Source of the DNA: Armatimonadota bacterium
GTDB taxonomy: Bacteria > Armatimonadota > Zipacnadia > Zipacnadales > FEN-943
Length of the DNA: 7,995 nucleotides
Direction of reading: 5' to 3'
NCBI GenBank assembly: GCA_026419655.1
Contig: JANZZA010000411.1
Location: forward strand, 1-7,995
The notes beneath the pieces are model-generated. The model saw only the letters and a program-made list of their open reading frames with translations, ran no database searches and was not told where the DNA came from. This document shows positions 1 to 6,040 of this stretch, piece by piece; the first letter of the stretch is position 1; every line of letters begins with the position of its first letter. A program made the translations under genes and the position numbers.

Positions 1-31
1 GAGAAGAACCGTAGCACAACCTCTTTCAAAG

Positions 32-163
32 GTAGTTGCTGCAAAGGTGGCGAAGGCCTAGCCCGGGCGTATATGAGGGTACAGAGCCGTGCGCTCAACC
101 TAAATTACCTATTTCTTACTTGCGTCCACTCCTAGCGCTCGTTGAGGGGGTTGCAACATTAAC
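32..163 (+). repeat. Degenerate copy of the ~122-bp intergenic repeat (copy 1)
   Basis: This stretch lines up with the copy at 2978-3099 in the same order. It has a TGCTGCAAAGGTGG-like left end at 38-50, a GGGTACA..CCGTGCGCT block around 79-98, an ACCT..TTAC stretch after it, and a right end TTGCAACATTAAC at 151-163 matching the consensus TTGCAACAGTCTC. It is about 10 bp longer than the well-kept copies and its terminal repeats are worn, so I read it as an old copy. The boundaries are set by alignment by eye. Confidence 0.55.
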
Positions 164-174
164 CAAAGGGCTTT

Positions 175-424
175 CTTGCGAGACTGTCGCAAGAGGCTCA
201 CTTTCGCGCTGCCCGGCGCAGAAAGTGTTACCTTGAAAGCCGTCGAGGTGCACTTGCCGAGGAAGTCAGCACGCGCAAAGGAAGGTTGTGCACCAGCCAT
301 CTTCCGAGCCTTGTTGCGAAAGAAGGTTTGCGGGGTATGGGCGCCAGCAGAGCACAACCCGAGAGCACTGAGTAATTCGCTATGATTTGCAGCCACTAAC
401 CACACCTCGCTTGCGGCAGTTTGC
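175..424 (+). repeat. Heavily worn repeat remnants (probably two units) with hairpins
   Basis: A left-end-like GAGACTGTCGCAAG starts at 180. A second left-end-like sequence, GAGCCTTGTTGCGAAAG, starts near 307, and a right-end-like CTTGCGGCAGTTTGCG closes near 411-426. The spacing fits two further ~120-bp units. Two perfect short stems are visible: 175-181 with 187-193 (7 bp, 5-nt loop), and 199-205 with 221-227 (7 bp) enclosing GCGC/GCGC. No open reading frame here looks real: the candidates are short, lack good ribosome binding sites and do not resemble any protein family I know. Confidence 0.35.
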
Positions 425-469
425 GCGACCCCTGGCACGCGCAGACTGTAGAATGCACGGAAGCTGTGG

Positions 470-590
470 GTGACTGTTGCAGAACCTTCTTTCCGCGGGT
501 GAGTTATTCCCACCCAGTGTGGGTTGCCGGCATAAATCTGTGCCGTTCGCGGAGTGGGAGCTGCGTCCAGGTTAGTTTTGCAGCAGTCTC
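470..590 (+). repeat. MITE-like repeat copy 3, upstream of the secreted-protein gene
   Basis: The left end GTGACTGTTGCAGAAC and right end TTTTGCAGCAGTCTC match the family's terminal inverted repeats with few changes, and the length (121 bp) agrees with the best copies. The interior is more diverged but keeps a GTGTGGG..GCCG..GCCGTTCGC order that resembles the other copies. TGTGG occurs immediately outside both ends (465-469 and 591-595), a possible 5-bp target duplication. The right end stops 13 bp before the AGGAG of the next gene, so this element forms most of that gene's upstream region. Confidence 0.7.
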
Positions 591-593
591 TGT

Positions 594-607
594 GGAGAGG
601 AGAGGAG
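594..607 (+). promoter_or_regulatory. Ribosome binding site that sets the GTG start at 615
   Basis: A purine run GGAGAGGAGAGGAG ends 7 nt before GTG 615. This is the strongest Shine-Dalgarno match near the 5' end of the 703-aa gene. The later ATG at 738 has no comparable site. Confidence 0.7.
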
Positions 608-614
608 TCGTCTC

Positions 615-2726
615 GTGGACACTCTCGCACGAAGAGCAGCAAGACTAGGGAGCCTCACCGTCGCACCTGCGCAGCCTGGGGCTGCCGCGCTTACCGCGAA
701 GTCCTCAGGGCACCCTGGGCCAGCACTCAAAGCGCTGATGCTGGTGGCCATGTGTCTGCTACCGGTCATAGCCTGGTCCGCTGAAGGGCCCGGCTTCGCG
801 GTCGGCCTTGGCGCCATAGAGCTGGAGTTCACTGACGCAGGACTGGATGTGGTGAAATGGCGTGACCGGTACGTGGTTGGCGACCACTTCGACGACCCGC
901 GCCCGGCTTTTCAGGTGCTCCTCCTCACAAAGGGCTGGGAGACGTTGGCATGCCCTCGACAGGAGAGCGCCAGGCCAGCGGTCGTTGACCAGTCTCAACA
1001 GGCTGTCGTGGTGCGCCTCGCTGGTGAGATGTTCGAGACTGGCGGCACCGGGCGCTGGCAATGGGAGCAAGAATGGACTGTCTCACGCAGCGGAATCCTT
1101 CGCCTGGACTCCTCCCTGCGTCAGCTTGTGGCGCCCACAGCGCCCTGGTGGCTCCACCGTTTCAGCCTAATCGGCAACCGGTCTGAGCTATTTGTCCGCC
1201 ATCCCAACCAGGACGAGAACACCCCGGGCAAGCCGATTCCAATCCGCACCCGCGACGGTCGGCAGGTGGCGCCGCTATTCGGCGGCGAGGACAATATCGT
1301 GACCGAGCCAGCAGAGGTGCGCCTGCCTTTCGCCGGTCATGAGGTGATTCTTCGTCCCGATGCTCAGACCCGCAGCGTCGAGCTATGGAACGGCTGGTGG
1401 CGCCAGTGCATCAACTTTGAGCTGCCCGTGGCTGAGGAGGTTCACGCCAGATTAGCGCTGGACCTTTCAGGACTTCCGCAAGTCCCTGACCCGGAGCTGA
1501 GCTGTGCGCCATTGCCACATGAGGAACAGCCGTGGCTTACCGCTGACCTGGCGCCGCTGCCGCCGGTGGATAGGGTGCTGCGTTGCGCCCAGGGTGCTCC
1601 ACCTATCATTGCCTGGGCAGAAGTGCGGCGCCATTCCGAGGAAGAACTGGAGCGCTTTTACTCCGAGATGGCTCGCCACTTCGACATCCTGGAGCTGGGC
1701 GTCTGCTGGACCGACTGGAAGTGGGACCTGGGCTGGGACCGCAACGAGGAAGCTCGCCGCCACGCCGAGGCCATAGCCGAAGAGGTGCGCAAGCAGGTCC
1801 GCATCGCCCATGCCCACGGCGTCCGCATTGCTCTAAGCCTCAACTTCGGCGGCTCCGGCCCGGGCGTGGGCGTTATCGAGACCCGTCGTCAGCCTCACTT
1901 CCAAGGCGAGACCTTCGACCCTGAGACCGGAGAGTTTCGCAAGTGCCCGGAGTTCTTCGACTGGGCCAACCCAGAAGCGGTGGCCGCCGCCCGTCGGGCT
2001 TTCCTGGATTGCGCCCGGCTCGTCGGCCCGGTGGACTACCTTTTCTTCAACGAAAATCTTTGGCGTATGGACCCATGGTACGAAGTGCCACTTTTCTCCG
2101 AAGCGGCACTGGCCGATTTCCGCGAGTTTGTCGGCGACCCGACGGCCCGGTTTCCAGCGAAGCCATGGGCCGCCGACAGCCCACGCACGAACAATCGGGC
2201 TACTCACGCCGACTGGGCGCGCTGGTATGACTGGGCCCAGGCGTGCTTCGCGCGCTCCATCCGGGTCCAGGCAGAGGCCTTCGCCGAGGCCAACAGGAAT
2301 AACCCCAACTATGGCGGAGCCATCTACTTCCAGCACGCAGGCTGGACGGGGCCGAAGTACGCCGTAGACCTGGACCGCATCGCCGCCATCCCGGAGGTCA
2401 CCTGGCTGTGCGCCGAGTATGTGACCGATGCCACAAGTCCCCTTTGGCGCAAGTTCCGCTACTGTGCGGCCCGGCACGGCAAAAAGCTCAGCAGCTTCGT
2501 GAACGTCGGGTACTACGACTCCAATGCCCCAGGCAGGGTGCGCTACGAAGGAACGGACGAGGCCTTCGCCGAAGCGGTGCGCATGGGCCTGAGGGAGAAC
2601 GTGCCCATGATTACCCTCTACCCTGCAGACTCTCTGGACAGCGCCTCGCCGGCATACCATCCCACCCGCACAGCTATCTGGTCGCAGCTCACGGCTCCAA
2701 GGGATGCTGCCGCCGACCGCCCCTGA
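615..2726 (+). CDS. Secreted glycoside-hydrolase-like TIM-barrel protein, family not recognised
   Basis: A 703-residue protein, probably exported. A hydrophobic segment at about residues 40-54 ends in AWSA, suggesting cleavage after Ala56. The n-region is unusually long if translation begins at the GTG at 615, which is favoured by the AGGAG-rich site 7 nt upstream; ATG 738 is the alternative but would leave a signal peptide with no basic residue. Residues ~60-310 look beta-rich. From ~325 on, alternating strand and helix patterns (PIIAWAEV, HFDILELGVCW, GVRIALSLNFG, VDYLFFNENLW) suggest a TIM barrel. An Asn-Glu pair (N479-E480) in LFFNENLW resembles the acid/base position of clan GH-A hydrolases, and E601 in WLCAEY, 121 residues later, is a candidate nucleophile. 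The surrounding Trp/Tyr/Asp-rich sequence fits carbohydrate binding. I infer a polysaccharide- or glycoside-active enzyme. No transporter or regulator gene adjoins it, and repeats lie on both sides. Confidence 0.75.
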   Translation: MDTLARRAARLGSLTVAPAQPGAAALTAKSSGHPGPALKALMLVAMCLLPVIAWSAEGPGFAVGLGAIELEFTDAGLDVVKWRDRYVVGDHFDDPRPAFQVLLLTKGWETLACPRQESARPAVVDQSQQAVVVRLAGEMFETGGTGRWQWEQEWTVSRSGILRLDSSLRQLVAPTAPWWLHRFSLIGNRSELFVRHPNQDENTPGKPIPIRTRDGRQVAPLFGGEDNIVTEPAEVRLPFAGHEVILRPDAQTRSVELWNGWWRQCINFELPVAEEVHARLALDLSGLPQVPDPELSCAPLPHEEQPWLTADLAPLPPVDRVLRCAQGAPPIIAWAEVRRHSEEELERFYSEMARHFDILELGVCWTDWKWDLGWDRNEEARRHAEAIAEEVRKQVRIAHAHGVRIALSLNFGGSGPGVGVIETRRQPHFQGETFDPETGEFRKCPEFFDWANPEAVAAARRAFLDCARLVGPVDYLFFNENLWRMDPWYEVPLFSEAALADFREFVGDPTARFPAKPWAADSPRTNNRATHADWARWYDWAQACFARSIRVQAEAFAEANRNNPNYGGAIYFQHAGWTGPKYAVDLDRIAAIPEVTWLCAEYVTDATSPLWRKFRYCAARHGKKLSSFVNVGYYDSNAPGRVRYEGTDEAFAEAVRMGLRENVPMITLYPADSLDSASPAYHPTRTAIWSQLTAPRDAAADRP

Positions 2727-2850
2727 GTACAAGCTGTTACTGCTTTCCGCAGACCCTTGCGCTTTAAGAGATTGGATGCGCGGGCTGGCGAGGGCAGCAG
2801 CGACGCGCGCCCGGAAACCAGGCAGGGCCCGCGAAAGGTCTCTTCCTCGG

Positions 2851-2971
2851 GAGACTGTTGCACAACTACCGTTTCACGAATGAGTCCCGCCCATGTAGTG
2901 CAACTCGGGGGCGCAGACATGTGCCGTACACAGACAGGCGGCTACGGCAAGACGAGTCTTGCAACAGTCTC
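2851..2971 (+). repeat. MITE-like repeat copy 4 (first unit of tandem array)
   Basis: It begins GAGACTGTTGCACAAC and ends TCTTGCAACAGTCTC. These are inverted repeats of each other over their outer 12 bp without mismatch. Length is 121 bp. The right-hand part (GGCGG..GGCAA..GACGAG before the terminus) aligns with the copy at 3104-3225 in the same orientation, while the middle is diverged. Just upstream, AAAGGTCTC at 2834-2842 resembles the worn right end seen in the copy at 7628-7749, so an older unit may have preceded this one. Confidence 0.7.
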
Positions 2972-2977
2972 CCTTTC

Positions 2978-3099
2978 GGGACTGCTGCAAAAGTTGGTGT
3001 TGGCTTATCCAGACCGGAGAAAGGGTACACCGCCGTGCGCTTGACCTTTCATTTGTGACTGCATCAGGGAGCCGAGAAAGTGACTCCTGCAACAGTCTC
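2978..3099 (+). repeat. MITE-like repeat copy 5 (second unit of tandem array)
   Basis: A 122-bp unit. The left end GGGACTGCTGCAAAAG and right end CCTGCAACAGTCTC form the inverted termini. The interior has the family blocks TTGGTGTTGGCTTA, CCAGACCGGAGAAAG and CCGTGCGCTTGACCTTT. It is separated from the previous unit by 6 bp (CCTTTC) and from the next by 4 bp (CATT). Confidence 0.8.
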
Positions 3100-3115
3100 C
3101 ATTGAGACTGTTGCA
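3088..3115. repeat. Perfect hairpin at the junction of two repeat units
   Basis: TGCAACAGTCTC, loop CATT, GAGACTGTTGCA: a 12-bp perfect stem made by the right end of one unit facing the left end of the next. A similar but imperfect junction stem occurs at 2959-2990. Both lie between convergent genes and could fold in transcripts from either side, but neither is followed by a T tract, so I do not call them intrinsic terminators. Confidence 0.7.
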
Positions 3116-3225
3116 AAACCTGGTGTGGGCTCACCTAAACGAAGGAAAGTGCACAACGTTTTATGAGCTGCCTTTTACGCACGACTCCCTCTGACGGCGG
3201 GCAAAGCGACTTTTGCAACAGTCTC
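3104..3225 (+). repeat. MITE-like repeat copy 6 (third unit, best-kept ends)
   Basis: A 122-bp unit with perfect 15-bp terminal inverted repeats: GAGACTGTTGCAAAA at 3104-3118 and TTTTGCAACAGTCTC at 3211-3225. The interior (ACCTGGTGTGGGCT, GAAGGAAAGTGCACAACG, CCTTTTACGC) aligns nearly end to end with the copy at 7628-7749, 4.4 kb away. No start and stop inside the unit define a plausible protein, so it is non-coding and non-autonomous. Confidence 0.85.
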
Positions 3226-3257
3226 CCTTGGAAAGAGCCTTTATCAGACTGGCGTAT

Positions 3258-3284
3258 TGGAAACAAAGCGCGGAAGAGTTTCCA
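3258..3284 (-). terminator. Weak hairpin downstream of the anchored-protein gene
   Basis: TGGAAAC at 3258-3264 and GTTTCCA at 3278-3284 form a 7-bp stem with a 13-nt loop, 25 bp past the stop codon of the minus-strand gene ending at 3309. No U-rich tail follows on that strand. It may slow or end transcription or protect the 3' end. Confidence 0.25.
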
Positions 3285-3308
3285 CGCGAACAGTACCGCA
3301 AGAGCCAC

Positions 3309-4148
3309 TCAGTCGAAAATGATCTTGAAAGCGTCTTCGATGGCAAGGATACCGTCGGGGAAGGTGCGCTTGGTGACCCAGGTCTTGACCTCGCGATACA
3401 TGCCGTCCTTCCAAGCCCACACGCCTATCCGATACCGATGCGGGGCTCCATGGGGCTCGTCACCCATGATTGCCCGTGCCAGAACAAGCTCCATGCCCGG
3501 ATACTCACCGTAGAAGTCCTCCATGGTAATGGTGTCGTCACTCGTTGCCTCGAGGGGAAAGGGTACCGAAACTGGCTCTGAGCCTTCTTCAGTAATGCGG
3601 AACACATACGTGTTTTCGGGCCGCGCCGACACTCCGAAACCGTAGAAGCGCAGCACCAGCTCCATGTGACCGTCTTCGTTGATGTCTCCTACGGCCATAA
3701 TGCTCCGCTCGTCAATTTCCCCTTCACCGTCAGGTGCCGGGAGGCTAAACCATTCTTCCCAGCCCGTCCGTGAAGCGTTCAGCCGCGCCAGCGTGAAGTA
3801 GGCCACGTCCTTGGGATAGCCCATCTCATCTAGTTCGGTGCTCTTATAGCCGATGATCCACACCGTTTGCTTTCCGCCGAAAAGGTCGGCAGCCTGGGAG
3901 ACCACGGCAGTATACTCCTGCCCGGCTGCGAACTTGGAAAAGTCGCAATCTGGCAGGCCCTCCAGTGACCCGGTCTGAGCTGGCATCGTCGGAACAGAGC
4001 CAGCAGCCGGAGGCTGCTCCGCAGGCCTCGGAATGACCGGCTCGGTTTCCGGGCCTGGCCGGAGAGCGCGGGATATGGCGATTATGCTTAACGCCGCAGC
4101 CATAATCGCTACCGCCAGCACCGTTAAAGTAAGCCATTGTCGCTTCAC
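3309..4148 (-). CDS. Membrane-anchored protein with FG-GAP-like calcium-loop motif, function unknown
   Basis: Encodes about 279 residues from the GTG at 4148, which has GGGGGAAGG 4 nt upstream; an in-frame GTG at 4166 would add six residues (MVGEGL) but has a poorer binding site. MKRQWL is followed by one hydrophobic segment (about residues 5-26) and no lipobox, suggesting an N-terminal anchor or uncleaved signal. Next comes a Pro/Glu-rich linker to about residue 58, then a beta-rich domain likely outside the membrane. VGDINEDGHMELVLRFYG (residues ~153-170) has the D-x-N-x-D-G-x-x-E spacing of FG-GAP/VCBS/dockerin-type calcium loops, and a second weaker copy (FYGEYPGMELVLARA) follows. Such loops usually occur in multi-blade propellers; only one or two are recognisable here, so a full propeller is not supported. 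It is separated by ~250 bp from the upstream minus-strand operon and has its own structured leader. Confidence 0.75.
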   Translation of the reverse strand: MKRQWLTLTVLAVAIMAAALSIIAISRALRPGPETEPVIPRPAEQPPAAGSVPTMPAQTGSLEGLPDCDFSKFAAGQEYTAVVSQAADLFGGKQTVWIIGYKSTELDEMGYPKDVAYFTLARLNASRTGWEEWFSLPAPDGEGEIDERSIMAVGDINEDGHMELVLRFYGFGVSARPENTYVFRITEEGSEPVSVPFPLEATSDDTITMEDFYGEYPGMELVLARAIMGDEPHGAPHRYRIGVWAWKDGMYREVKTWVTKRTFPDGILAIEDAFKIIFD

Positions 4149-4222
4149 GAGACCTTCCCCCACCACAGACGAGGCATTCGCCTTTTCGGGAGAACCCCTC
4201 TGGTGATTGTCATAAAGGCACG

Positions 4223-4276
4223 CCCCCAGCGGCGAGGCCTTATTGGGGGTATAAGGCTAGCCGGACAGTGCCTTAC
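4223..4276 (-). promoter_or_regulatory. Candidate structured RNA leader: H-type pseudoknot with competing stem
   Basis: Read on the minus strand, GCCUUAU (4257-4251), a 7-nt loop ACCCCCA and AUAAGGC (4243-4237) form a 7-bp hairpin. Six loop bases, CCCCCA (4249-4244), are complementary to UGGGGG at 4228-4223, 8 nt past the hairpin; loops of 1, 0 and 8 nt suit an H-type pseudoknot. An upstream segment GUAAGGC (4276-4270) can pair with the same GCCUUAU arm (one G-U pair), so two exclusive folds exist. The element lies 75-128 nt before the start of the 3309-4148 gene, where riboswitches and other leader controls act. I do not recognise a known class, and no clear promoter is visible upstream. Confidence 0.4.
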
Positions 4277-4396
4277 ATTGTGCCCATTTAATGCGCCAAG
4301 AGCAGGCCTTCCTACAACCACTCCTGTAAGAGAGTTATTCCTTACCAGGCACGCTTCCCCAGACTTCTTCTCAGCACTCCTGCCACACTGCCTTCG

Positions 4397-5209
4397 TCAG
4401 GTTGTCTTGCCAAGCCAAGCGCGCACTGCTTCCAGGACGCCATGCTCATAGGAGCGACAGCAGAGGAGCCCGCCAAGCTCTTGTACGGCCCGGCGGAACT
4501 CCGGATCTGCATTGGCTACGGCAGCAATCATCCCGCCGTTTCGAGAGATGTACCGCGCGGCCTCAAGCCCAGTCAGCGAATCTTCGACATAGAGAACCTG
4601 TGTCCAATCGAGCAGCCCGCCCTGAAGCTGCGGGTGGAGCTCTTCTGCCCACCTGCAACCCAAAACCTTGCTAACACCTGCCGGCCCGATATCAACTCCC
4701 TTTCCCTGCCGCACCTCAACAGGCAGGTCCGCCAAAAGCTCCCGGCAGCGGTCGCAAAGGGCCTGCACTTCCGCCTCGCCGCTGCCGCGCGGAAACACCG
4801 TCACAGTAGCAAGGCGTGTGCCGAATTCCTCTATCAGCGGGGCGTCCCAGCCCAGGCTAAAGTGGCCGCGGAGTCGGCCAAGCACCTCTGGCAGGATGTC
4901 CCGTACAAACTCGCAGTAGTCAGGGTGCACCGCGGCTCGATTTTCATCGGGCAGCCAAGCGGCTAAACCAGATTCAGCGAGGTGGTACCGGGCCGGCCCG
5001 CCAAGCATGTGCGCCACGATTGCTAGCTGACCGGACGGGCGGTTTGTAAGGAAGTGCACCGACGCACCGCTACTGGCAAACTCGCTGAGAAGCTCTCCAA
5101 GCACGGCGCGGTCGAAGGGCTGGCGTGGCCGGTCAAGAGACGGCCAGATGGCACCGGCGGCGCAGTCGTCCAGGTCGAGAAAGACTACAGGAGCAGACAG
5201 GCGGCCCAT
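4397..5209 (-). CDS. HAD superfamily phosphatase, class IIB-like
   Basis: A 270-residue haloacid-dehalogenase-type hydrolase. Motif I is VVFLDLDD, with D12 the probable nucleophile and D14 the general acid. Motif II is T55 in FLTNRPS. Motif III is K181 in GVSKVLG. Motif IV is VEDSLTGLEA with D210 a probable magnesium ligand. The insert between motifs II and III (about 80-180), starting with AESGLAAW, which resembles the ENGA segment of Cof-type enzymes, suggests a C2B cap as in mannosyl-3-phosphoglycerate, sucrose-6-phosphate and trehalose-6-phosphate phosphatases. Motif IV departs from the usual GDxxND. The likely reaction is hydrolysis of a phosphorylated sugar or small metabolite in the cytoplasm; the substrate cannot be told. 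The ATG lies 3 nt past the stop of the upstream ATPase-like gene, so the two are probably co-transcribed and translationally coupled. Confidence 0.8.
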   Translation of the reverse strand: MGRLSAPVVFLDLDDCAAGAIWPSLDRPRQPFDRAVLGELLSEFASSGASVHFLTNRPSGQLAIVAHMLGGPARYHLAESGLAAWLPDENRAAVHPDYCEFVRDILPEVLGRLRGHFSLGWDAPLIEEFGTRLATVTVFPRGSGEAEVQALCDRCRELLADLPVEVRQGKGVDIGPAGVSKVLGCRWAEELHPQLQGGLLDWTQVLYVEDSLTGLEAARYISRNGGMIAAVANADPEFRRAVQELGGLLCCRSYEHGVLEAVRAWLGKTT

Positions 5210-5212
5210 GGG

Positions 5213-6007
5213 CTAGAAGCCCTCAGACTTGTAGAAAGCCACCACTCGCTTGCGGACGTCCTCGAACAGCCGTACACCTGCGTCTACCAGGTCGGCGAGA
5301 AAGGCTGCCGCCAGCGAAAACTGGCGAGTACTCACACCAAAGGTCTCCAGGTCACCAGTCATCTCGAAGGTGTCGTCTGATTCACGCCACCGGAAGGCAA
5401 GCTGAGGCCCGCGGCCTGGCACTCGCCCATAAAGATAGGTCACCCGCCGGCCTACGCCCGACGGCGTCTCAGCCATGCGGATGTAACCAATAAGGCCAAG
5501 GAGGCTGAGGCGGCCCGGGTCAACAAAAAGGGGCGACCCGGTAAGCATTTCCTGGGTCTGGGCAAGAGTATCGGCGTGCAGGCATGTGGCTATGCGCCTG
5601 CCGGTCTCCAGGAGGCCAAAAAACTCGCGCACCGTGCGCCCCCAGATGTAGCCATAAAAGTGGCCCTGGCCTATCTCGTGCGCCAGGAAGCATTCCGAGG
5701 TATTGGCAGGGTGCTCCAGTGCTCTGGCTACCACGGTGTGGCTGCTCACCGTGACGATGCGCTCGCCCGGTGGCAAGAAACAAAGTGCTGCCGCCAGCAA
5801 GGTGGATTTGCCCGCCGCTCCAGCCAGGGCACCAGTGAGCACGGACGCCCCCTGGCTCATTGCGCAAAGCATAAAGGCTGTGGCCTCAACACTCAGGGTC
5901 CCAGCCTCAATGAGGTCAACAGCGCTGAGAGTCCGCCCGCCCCGCTGGTTGAGCATTTCCACCTGCTCGAGGTTGTGCCTTTCTACGTCGTTTGAATTCC
6001 TGAGCAC
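5213..6007 (-). CDS. Degenerate secretion-type (CpaF/GspE/FlaI-like) P-loop ATPase domain protein
   Basis: A 264-residue stand-alone relative of the type II/IV secretion ATPases. LSAVDLIEAGTLSVEATAF (27-45) matches the segment before the P-loop in CpaF, archaeal GspE2 and FlaI. A Walker A-like LAGAAGKST (61-69, K67) is followed by LPPGERIVTV (78-87), and CLHADT (142-147) corresponds to the HAN/HAD His box. Three canonical features are missing: the first Walker A glycine is Leu61; the acidic IED box is VSS (87-89); and the GE-x-R Walker B segment appears as GYIW (119-122). The N-terminal domain of full-length family members is also absent. It may bind nucleotide without normal hydrolysis, or have a non-secretion role. 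Start: GTG 6007 lacks a good binding site; the ATG at codon 18 (5956) has AGGTGG just upstream and is a real alternative. It follows glyA by 33 bp and precedes the HAD gene by 3 bp. Confidence 0.65.
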   Translation of the reverse strand: MLRNSNDVERHNLEQVEMLNQRGGRTLSAVDLIEAGTLSVEATAFMLCAMSQGASVLTGALAGAAGKSTLLAAALCFLPPGERIVTVSSHTVVARALEHPANTSECFLAHEIGQGHFYGYIWGRTVREFFGLLETGRRIATCLHADTLAQTQEMLTGSPLFVDPGRLSLLGLIGYIRMAETPSGVGRRVTYLYGRVPGRGPQLAFRWRESDDTFEMTGDLETFGVSTRQFSLAAAFLADLVDAGVRLFEDVRKRVVAFYKSEGF

Positions 6008-6040
6008 AGTGTAATCACGTACTGGTATGCAGTAAGGGAC

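Noticed and set aside
109..642. Minus-strand 177-aa reading frame
   Set aside because: It spans several copies of the intergenic repeat and hairpins and overlaps the start of the 703-aa gene; the peptide is low in family features.
1833..2732. Minus-strand 299-aa reading frame
   Set aside because: It is antisense to the 703-aa gene, has no recognisable domains or good ribosome binding site, and is explained by GC-rich codon use on the other strand.
3088..3115. Intrinsic terminator
   Set aside because: The stem is perfect but has no T tract on either strand and is fully explained as facing ends of two repeat units.
2851..3225. CRISPR array
   Set aside because: The period of ~126 bp, the inverted rather than direct short repeats, the similar interiors and the absence of cas genes all argue against it.
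4442..4966. Plus-strand frames opposite the phosphatase gene and, at 5576-5995, opposite the ATPase-like gene
   Set aside because: They are shadows of the minus-strand genes, whose motifs are clear; no start site or domain supports them.
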